From NCBI GenBank assembly GCA_021234155.1, contig JAJEKV010000001.1:35942826-36006825 (forward strand): a stretch of DNA of 64,000 bases, given 5' to 3'. A program made the position numbers and the translations under genes. Below are positions 56,317-64,000 of the stretch, one piece after another; positions within the stretch are counted from its first letter, which is position 1, and every line of letters starts with the position of its first letter. The notes beneath the pieces were generated by a model that saw nothing but the letters and a program-made list of their open reading frames with translations, was not told the DNA's origin and did no database searches. Origin of the DNA: Isoetes taiwanensis. Lineage: Eukaryota > Streptophyta > Lycopodiopsida > Isoetales > Isoetaceae.

Positions 56317-58940
56317 ATGGTCTCTGACTCTAATTTGATCCATGTTCCTTCTTCGACTGCCATCTACACTTGGTCAAACAAGCAAAAAAACTCAAATAGA
56401 GTCTTTTGTGCCCTCGACAGGTTTTATGTCTCAAATTCATCCAACTCTTTCTGGGATAATTGTTATGTGGTCAGTGATGAATCCATATCTATCTCTGATC
56501 ACCAGCCTCAATTCCTCCACACTAAGCATGTTCTGAATATTCCAAGAGAGGGTAATATTCCCTTCAAGTTTAACTGCTCCCTCCTTCAAAATGATAAATT
56601 CTGTCATGAGTTCAAAACTTTCTATCTCTCTATGCAGAACAGGTTTGATGCTAATCTGTGCCCCAGTGGTCACCAATCTATGAAAGCATTCTATTCCAAG
56701 ATCCAGCAAGTCAAATCTTGGACCAAGAACTGGTCTCAAGCAATCTTCAAAGAGAAATCCAGACGGAAAAATTGCTATCTTGAACAAATGAGAAATATTA
56801 GAGCTCTGCTACAATCCCATCCCTATGACATTAATCTTCAATTTGGGGAAGATGTTCTAGAAAAGAAAATTAAATCAATAGAGGAAATGGATGCCAAGAG
56901 CTATGCAATCAAATGCAAAATCAAATTCAATAAGGAAATGGATTTGGGAAGTTCAAAATTCTTTTATAGAGCTGCTAGGAATAGGCTTCTTAATAATTCA
57001 ATCATTCTTGTTTCTTCTGATAAAGGCTCTACTATTGATACTCCCAAAGATATCAAGTTTTTTTTCCAGGAGAAATATGCCTCCCTCTTCAGTGAATGTG
57101 CTAATATCATGATTAATTCGACCTCAAAAAGAGAGGAATTCATCTCCCTGATGGACCATATCATCCCAAATTCTGTTAGCCTGATGGATGAATCGATTGC
57201 CACTGTCCCCTCTGAGCAAGAAATCTATAAGGTAGTCTTAAGTTTTAGCAAAGGGAAATCTCCTGGACCTGATGGATACCTCCAGAGTTTTATTTGCATT
57301 TCTGGGATATTATGAAATATGATAAGTTGGTACATGGCTTTTGGACATCTGAGCATCTTCACTCCTCCATCTCTGCAGGTTTCATTACCCTTATTCCTAA
57401 GGTAGATAGGCCTTTATCTTTCCCTGCTTGGAGGCCAATCTCTTTGACCAATTCCACTTATAAGATTTGTGCCAAGCTAATTGCCAACAGGATCAAGCCT
57501 TTTCTTCAGGAAAAAATTAATATCAAGCAGTCTGCTTTCTTGCCCAACAGATTTATCTTGGATAATTATATTGTAGCCATGGAGGGGCTACATTGGAATA
57601 GGTTCTCTGCCCAAAATTGTGTGCTCTTAAAGCTAGATTTTAAAAGAGCCTTTGATTCTGTTAATTGGGATTTCCTTAAATTTGCTTTAGACAAAATTGG
57701 CTTCAACTCCAAGATTATATCCTTGATTCTTGGTTTAAATTCAATGGCAAATTCTACTGTCTTAGTTAATGGTTCTCCTTCAAAATTCTTCCAATTGGCT
57801 CGAGGGGTGAGACAGGGGTGTCCTCTTGCCCCTTACCTTTTTCTGGTTGTTGCTGAGATGCTCACTAAGGCTGTGGATTTTCATCAAAATTGTGGTAACC
57901 TGCAAGGTCTAAATTTACCTGATAATAAAGGTTTTCTTATCTTATCCCAGTATGCAGACGATACCTTTGCCTTCTTGGATTCCAATCCTGATAATATTGC
58001 CAAGTTCTTAAACATTATTGGTCTTTTTTCTGCAGCCTCTGGTATTTATTTAAATATAGAAAAAAGTGTTATTGTAGGGGACTCTTCTGAGAATTCCATC
58101 TATGGAATTAAGATTCTAAATACTTTGCAAGCTTCTAAGCTGCTGGGGATGCCCTTATCCCTGAATCCTAATATTAAGGGGCTTTGGGATCCAATTATTC
58201 AAAAGATCAAGAGAAAGTTAAATTCCTTCAGAAACTCGTTATCTATGGCAGGTAGAACCCTTATAGCAAATTCGGTCCTTGGTGCATCTCACATTTATTT
58301 CTCGTCAGCTCTTGTTGCCCCTAAATCAATTTATAATGAGTTGGAGAAATCTATCTGAAACTTCATTTGGGGAGGTTCTCATTCTGTCAACTGGGATACT
58401 GTCACTAGGTCCAAATCAAATGGTGGTTTAGGCTGCAAAAATCTTTATCTACAAGCTTGTACCATGGCAGGTAAATTTGTTTGGAGAACTCTGTCTGGCA
58501 GCAACTCTATGGCATCTATTTTTATAAGATATTGGATTGAGAGGTCATATCTTGATGGTCATCCATCTGTGCAGCATTGTTTACCTGAATCAGCCCTCAA
58601 TTCCCTGCATCCTGGCAAACACACATCCCCTTTAATGTATAACATGATCAAGGCTTGGAATATGGTGCAAGGTAGCTTTGATACTTTAGACATTCAAGAT
58701 CTACATATGCACTCTTCTCTTTTCTGGTCCCCCCCTTTTAAAGATTGTGTTAATAATTTTCCTGCTCTGAAACATCCAAAGACTTATAGAAAGTGGTCCT
58801 CTCATGGTATCTCACACATAAAGGATTTGTATAGAAATAATCATATTATCTCCTGGACCAGGCTTAGAAGGATTATTAATGGTACTTCCAGTGACAAAGC
58901 CTTGTACCTTCACTTCAAAATATTTTATCCCAAGCTAACA
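56317..58940 (+). pseudogene. LINE ORF2: reverse transcriptase
   Basis: RT blocks in order: ITLIPKVDRPLSFPAWRPIS (about 57385), SAFLPNRFILDNYIVAMEGL (57535), LKLDFKRAFDSVNWDFLKFA (57625), GVRQGCPLAPYLF (57805), SQYADDTFAFLD with the catalytic Asp pair intact (57955), LLGMPLSLNPN (58140) and SMAGRTLIANSVLGAS (58235). A frameshift near 57300 and an in-frame TGA at 58356, in a position where Trp, Arg or Cys is usual before FIWGG, inactivate it. The L1 clade of plants is the best fit. Confidence 0.92.
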
Positions 58941-59644
58941 ATCTGACTGGTAATGATTGTAGGGCTATTCTTAAAATTAATGGCCATAATAAATATAAAG
59001 TCAGTGTTGTTTATGCTATTCTTAATTCCAGAGAAAACTCTGCCAAAGCTAAGATCAAGTGGTCTATTTCAGATGATGAATGTAAAAATCTTTATAGAAA
59101 TATCTGGTGCTCTTACTGTCCCCCTAAGGTTAATTTCTTTATTTGGTTGATTGCACAGAAAAGTTTGCCTAACCTTGTCTCCCTTTCTCAGAGAATTCCT
59201 ACTGTGCTTCCATCTTGCCAATCAAATTGCTCTCATAATGAAACATTGCAGCATATCTTTGATTGTCCTAAGATTGTAGATTTCTGGTCATGGTTTTATT
59301 GTAAATTTAATGATCATTTACCTACCCGTCACCATGGTGAACTGCTCAAGCAAATCCAAAATAATGATGCTTTCCTTAATACCATTGTCTTCACTGCCCT
59401 TTGGAATATCTGGAAGGCTAGAAATAGGATAGTACATGGCAAGAAAAATGTCTCTGTCTTCTGGATTAAAATGAACTTTCAGCTTGATTTAGAAAGTTAT
59501 GTGACTGCCCACAGAAATAAAAATGGAGACAATTATGACAGGAAATGGGACTCTATTGGTAACTTCTCTGGTTTTTTCAATCTTTTCACGTCCTATCTCC
59601 ATGTCATCAATTCGAATGCTCCTTTTTCTGATGGATCTTGCTAG
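58941..59644 (+). pseudogene. LINE ORF2: C-terminal zinc-binding RT domain
   Basis: After a frameshift near 58930 the frame reads CPPKVNFFIWLIAQKSLPNL, then CSHNETLQHIFDCPKIVDFW, the zf-RVT CxxC...H...C pattern, and ALWNIWKARNRIVHGKKN. It stops at TAG 59642. No RNase H domain follows. Confidence 0.88.
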
Positions 59645-60108
59645 AGTATCTGGAGTTTCTGAAAGGGGAAGGCAAGAACAAGTTTGATACCATGCTCACA
59701 TACGAGGAAGCTTTATTATACTACAACTCTTCAGAGGTACCAGATCTTTAGCCACCAGGGCCAAATGCAACATCAGATGAGATTAGGCTTTACAATGTGA
59801 GAAGAAATAGCAATGAGTCATCATGGGCCAAAATTTACTGCAGGGAAGTAGTACATGTGTATTGTTTGTACAGTTTTCTGTTCATGTACCATTATTCATT
59901 GACAGATAGGCAGCTGAGTAGGTACAGGGAATTGTACTACTCACACATATATGGTACACTACTGCTTCTGATGAGTAAGGAAGATATCCACCAGCTGCTA
60001 ATAGAAAATGGATCAGAATTCAACAGCTACAAATTTGGGACAGACTCGGGCTTCTATTGGGTCTACAATGCCATATTTGACCAAATCATGCACTTCCCAT
60101 CATCTTAG
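59644..60108 (+). other. Open frame in the LINE 3' region, unknown
   Basis: Beginning at the last base of the ORF2 stop, one frame is open for about 155 codons except for a single TAG near 59750. It reads EYLEFLKGEGKNKFDTMLTY, SSWAKIYCREVVHVYCLYSF, SLTDRQLSRYRELYYSHIYG and EDIHQLLIENGSEFNSYKFG. It is well formed and charged but unlike any LINE domain I know. It may be a captured host sequence. Confidence 0.35.
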
Positions 60109-60519
60109 CCATCATCTTTTACCACTTTTCATTAGCCTTATCTTAAAGGTGCCTCCATTACATATTTTCTACTGCTCAGTAGTTAATCCTCCTCTTGTCT
60201 AACATTTTGCTCAAGCACTTGGAAAGAATTTTATCCTTGCAGGTTTTTTGAGATCGACTGTTCAGATTTGATGCTGCTTTATGGTTTATATATCAGCACC
60301 TGTAATAGGGGTGTGGCAGAGTTTACTACCTCTCCTTATGAAATATTTTGTTTCTTCTAGTATGGCTCTATCTGGCTCATTCAAATAACTATATACTGCT
60401 ACTTTATTATATAATTATTGCTGTTAAGATGAAACTTTTGAGAATACCAATCTCATCAGTAACATCTATGTATGACTTTTATTAATTAATGGAAAAAACA
60501 CCTCTTACCTTCAAAAAAA

Positions 60520-60522
<3 letters not shown>

Positions 60523-60560
<38 letters not shown>
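60523..60560. repeat. (AC)n microsatellite
   Basis: About 19 uninterrupted AC dinucleotides directly after the LINE poly-A tail. Confidence 0.98.
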
Positions 60561-60563
<3 letters not shown>

Positions 60564-60993
60564 CACGCACAGCGAATCCCGTGTTTATACCATTAATAAG
60601 GCCCGATACACAAAATGACCAAACAAAAAATATGAAAACACATTCTCGGTCCATCGCGAGCAACCCTCCGTGTGCAGCACCTTGTTTTGGGTTGCCCGCG
60701 GGGAGGATAACCCGTTTGTTGTAGAGGCGATTGAATTATGAAAGGTCTCGATTTAGTTTGAGTATAATACTCAATAAAATATTCTAAATACATGGTTGCG
60801 ATTGTTTGGGATTTGTTGGGCGTTTGTGACAGTTAGATGGTAGGGATTTCCTTGGCAAGTGAGTGGAAGGTGGATATGCAATTTGTATCTTTCGGCCGTG
60901 ATAGGGGCAGGGGCAAGGGCAGTGGCAGCGGCGGAATCGGAAGCGCGTGCAAACTTCTCAAAGGATTACAATACTTTTTGATGGTTTTTGCAG

Positions 60994-61262
60994 GTGAGAT
61001 GTGCAGAATGTGGTGATTGCTTTGATATTGTTGATCCATTCCTTGATTTTAGTCTAGAGATTGTGAGGGTTGATTCCTTGCCAAAGGCATTGGCTAGGTT
61101 TACTACAGTGGAAGTGTTAGATTCCGAAAATTCTTATCAATGTGAAAGGTGTAGCACCAAGATGCGGGCCTTGAAGCTTTACGATTGAAAATGCACCTAA
61201 TGTTCTTACAGTCCAGTTTAAGCGATTCAGCTGTCCTTCTAACCTTCGAGCAGGACAGACTA
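60994..61262 (+). pseudogene. Ubiquitin-specific protease fragment (UBP, zinc-ribbon exon)
   Basis: After a gtttttgcag acceptor the frame reads VRCAECGDCFDIVDPFLDFS, then DSLPKALARFTTVEVLD and YQCERCSTKMRALK: the two CxxC pairs and the DPFLD-LSL motif of the USP domain, as in plant UBP16/UBP23. It then loses one base, hits a stop, and resumes one frame over as TIENAPNVLTVQFKRF, which is the next conserved USP block. A short tandem duplication follows and no His-box exon is seen. USPs remove ubiquitin from proteins; this copy is a broken fragment. Confidence 0.7.
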
Positions 61263-62250
61263 TGACGTTTCTAGACTATGACGTTTCTGGCAGGACAGAC
61301 TATGGGTATTTTGGAGCCATTATTGATTATAAACTAAAAGGGTTTAAGTTAGCTATGCTAAAATGTCAGCTAGTTAAGCTAATTAATAACTAAATACCTA
61401 GCTAATTATTATTAGGTATCAGAATTCGACCAGTAAGATGAGGCCATTTGAACCAACTCGATTGGCCTAGGCTACTTGCCTATCTGGGAGGCAATCAAGT
61501 GGGTCTCCATCCCCAATTCTGCCCCAAATCAATTTGAGAGGATTTGGTGAAGGAGGGGCTGCTTGATCATCCCTAACCAGACCAGCTAAATGGAGCCAGT
61601 ATGGGAATTTGACACCCGAAGGGGTGTCAAAAGCAAAAAAATGTGTCAAAGAGACATCTTCCGTAGAGAAAATGTGTCAAAAAAGAATATTTAATTTGAT
61701 AAAATGCGTCAAAAGAGACTTTGAAAATATTTAAATGTGCATTTGACACACTCACAATATGAGTAAAAAAAAAATTAGAGCCACAGATGCACTAGAATTG
61801 CCTTGTATAGGCTAATGTATGTGTATACTTAATGATGCTACCAACTTTGATTTCAAGTTATTTATGCTCACAAAAGTTATGCCATTTAATAAATTTTCCT
61901 CCAATTCAATTTTTTCCCAATTCAATTTTCCCTCATTTAGAATAATGTATTTCCTTCCTCCCCAACATTTAGAATAACCTGTTTTCCTAATTGCCATCGG
62001 ATTTCTCTAAGGAATTGCCTACAATGAATATTTTTTATCTCAGATTTCTCTAAGAAACTGCCTACCATGGATATTTTTTGTCTCAGATTTCTCTAAGAAA
62101 CTGCCTACCATGGATTTTTTGCCATCGGATCTCTTCAGCAAAGGTGCAAAAAACCCATCAGAAGCAAAAAGTAGATGCGAAGGGCCCATCGATGCAAAAG
62201 TAGATGCAAAAGAACCCATTCGATTTGCTCATATTCCACTTTGCCTATAG
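61255..62250. other. Intergenic with small hairpin and tandem repeats
   Basis: A hairpin tttgacaccc-gaag-gggtgtcaaa at 61608-61631 is followed by several gtgtcaaaa or gcgtcaaaa strings. No gene seen. Confidence 0.45.
61998..62135. repeat. Tandem repeat, three copies of about 48 bp
   Basis: Unit: atttctctaagaaactgcc, taccatggatattttttgtc, tcag. The first and last copies are the most diverged. Confidence 0.85.
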
Positions 62251-62459
62251 TTGCATGCAAGAAAACCAGTCGAATTTGCCCAGATGCACTTCGCCCACAG
62301 GAGAAGCTCTAAGTGTCGTATCTTCCTGACTCCTTACGTGATGCATGCAGCTCAGGCAGCTCTAGCTAAAGTGGAATGGGAGGAGCTGCCAACTTTATGT
62401 GACCTACCGATGACGAGATACCTAATTATATCCAAGGTGAGTCTCATATTTTTTGCTGC

Positions 62460-64000
62460 AATTGAAACCGGCAATGCAGATAGGCAACTTACTATCATAT
62501 CCACTGTGGGCCAGGTTGATAGTAAGCCTTTTGTTATTCTTATGGACACTGGTAGTACGCATAATTTTGCATCTCCTAGGTTGGCTGAGGCCTTGTAACT
62601 CACACTTTTGATATCTAAACCATATCCAATTACTTTGGCTAGTGGGGCTGTCCGGCACACACAGGGCCTCCATGTCAATTTGAATATTCAATTACCGGGA
62701 GCACCCATTACTTTAGGTGCAGAGATTATGAATATGGGCAAATAGACTTCATCGTTGGTATGGAGTTTCTAGCCGCTGCAAAGGCCATAAGTAAGAGGTC
62801 ACATTCAATGCATCTAATGGGGCCCCTGTCACCATAGTTATGCAGTGTATTTCCTTGAAGCAGTTGGATAGAGCCGTCAGAAAAAATAGAGTTCATTATA
62901 TTGTTAGACTTGCAACAGTAAAGGCCATATCTAAGCAGGGAGAGATTATTATGGGCTTGCCCAAAACCATTGGCCATTTAGTCCGGGAATTTTAGAACTT
63001 TTTTCTTGACGAGATTCAAAAGTTACCACCCTTTAGCGAAGTGGAATGCGAGATCGCAGTTGCATCTAGTACCAAACCTATTAGTAAGGCATCTTACCGT
63101 ACGAGCACCTCAGAATTGGCAGAACTTAAGAAGCAATTGCACGAACTTCTCAAGCCGTGCTTCATTCGCCCAATTGTCTTACTCTTTGGAGCTCCTATTT
63201 TGTTTGTCAAGAAAAAGGACGGCACTTTAAGGATGGGTATTGATTACCGATAGTTAAATAAGCATACCATAAAAAACCGGTATGCTTTACAGCAGGCCGA
63301 TGACATTATGGACCAATTGCAAGGAGCGAAGTATTTCTCCAAGATTGATCTTCGATCGGGATATCACTAGATAAGAATCAAGAAGGAGGACATTCATAAG
63401 TCAGTCTTTCAGACTCACTATGGGCATTATGAGTTCAATGTTATATCCTTTGGGGTAACCAATGCCCCTGCCACATTTATAAGGCTAATGAATGATATTT
63501 TTCGCGATTATCTGAATGAATATATCATTATCTTCTTCAATGATATCCTTATTTACAGTAAGGCCTTGGAGGACCATGAATGCCATCTTCGATTGGACCT
63601 ACAGAAGTTGCGCCACTATCAACTTTTTGCTAAGTTCTCCAAATGCAAGTTTGCAACCACCAAGGTGGATTATCTAGGACATATTGTCTCTCATGACATA
63701 ATTTCCACAAATCCAGCCAAGATTGAAGTGGTTAAAGAATGGCCCGCTTCTACAAACATTTTGGAGGTCAGAAGTTTTCTGGGTTTGGTCGGATATTATC
63801 AAAAATTTGTTAAGGATTTCGCTAAGATAGCAGCCCCCCTCACTGACCTTACAAAGCATGAGAAAGTAAGAGACTGGATAACACATTGGAAGGAGAAAGT
63901 GCAAACATAGTTTAACAAAGTGGGTTGCCACCGATGCGAGCAAGATCGCTACTGGAGGTGTCTTAATGCAAGAAGGATGGGTTATCGCTTATGACTCTAA
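62460..64000 (+). pseudogene. Ty3/gypsy pol, partial and decayed (protease, RT, start of RNase H)
   Basis: Protease: IISTVGQVDSKPFVILMDTG then STHNFAS (62490-62570). RT: GAPILFVKKKDGTLRMGIDY (63190), [16 protein letters not shown] (63320), YGHYEFNVISFGVTNAPATF (63420), IIFFNDILIYSKALEDHECH (63530), VRSFLGLVGYYQKFVKDFAK (63765), and the beginning of RNase H (ATDASKIATGGVLMQEG, 63930). The catalytic pair reads ND instead of DD. Stops lie after AEAL, DYR and SGYH, and the protease-RT linker is broken. No gag and no LTR are visible; the window ends inside RNase H. It belongs to a different gypsy family from the element at 15.6-21.2 kb. Confidence 0.9.

Larger units (their letters stand above)
52560..60523 (+). 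mobile_element. L1-type LINE, near full length, inactive
   Basis: A non-LTR retrotransposon with 5' UTR, ORF1 (to about 55640), ORF2 with endonuclease, reverse transcriptase and zf-RVT tail (55826-59644), a 3' UTR and a poly-A tail (60513-60523). The string aacacacacatgc before the 5' end (52547-52559) resembles the acacacacatgc after the tail (near 60553-60564), a possible target duplication within a CA repeat. Several frameshifts and stops make it inactive. Confidence 0.88.

Noticed and set aside
60593-61039. Minus-strand short frames beside the UBP fragment
   Set aside because: No homology and no splice context; the plus-strand USP exon explains the conserved part.

Overview
The window is nuclear DNA of a land plant. 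It holds an 11-exon gene of plant type with GT/AG introns, plant lineages of LTR and non-LTR retrotransposons, CACTA-type terminal repeats, plant WD40 and tetraspanin gene pieces, and AT-rich intergenic DNA full of poly-A tails. A chromodomain retrotransposon of the Tf1/sushi-like lineage and a pogo-type DDE transposon hint at a non-seed plant (moss, lycophyte or fern) with a repeat-rich genome. That assignment is inference.

Only one gene reads as intact: a long-chain acyl-CoA synthetase of the LACS8/LACS9 type on the minus strand (10315 to 6454, 719 codons). Every other host gene is split, eroded or only a fragment. These are a coiled-coil protein ending in a PHD-type zinc finger (33.4-40.7 kb, minus), a WDR18/RID3-like exon (41.3-41.6 kb), a WDR7-like WD40 gene with a displaced exon duplication (43.6-46.8 kb), and a ubiquitin-specific protease zinc-ribbon exon (61.0 kb).

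Layout: 1-6.4 kb, intergenic with two related foldback MITEs and two retroposon tails. 6.4-10.8 kb, LACS gene. 11.0-11.35 kb, LINE relic. 13.4-14.5 kb, a duplicated block with hairpins. 15.6-21.2 kb, a minus-strand Ty3/gypsy chromovirus with one gag-pol frame and a self-priming-like arrangement. 22.9-33.2 kb, a 10.2-kb composite: a pogo-like transposon with a TA target duplication, whose transposase gene is cut by a 3.4-kb CACTA element carrying pieces of a tetraspanin gene, plus a tandem pair of 1.1-kb LTR-like units and the end of a second CACTA element. 33.4-50.4 kb, decayed host genes with a 720-bp inverted-repeat element. 52.6-60.5 kb, a nearly full-length LINE. 62.4-64.0 kb, a second gypsy pol on the plus strand, cut off by the window end.

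The main biological content is therefore layered transposon history around a single working lipid-metabolism gene. The strongest second-look items are the self-primed chromovirus architecture, the nested pogo/CACTA composite with its captured tetraspanin, and the transition-type decay of both gypsy elements. All readings come from inspection of the sequence; no database search was run.
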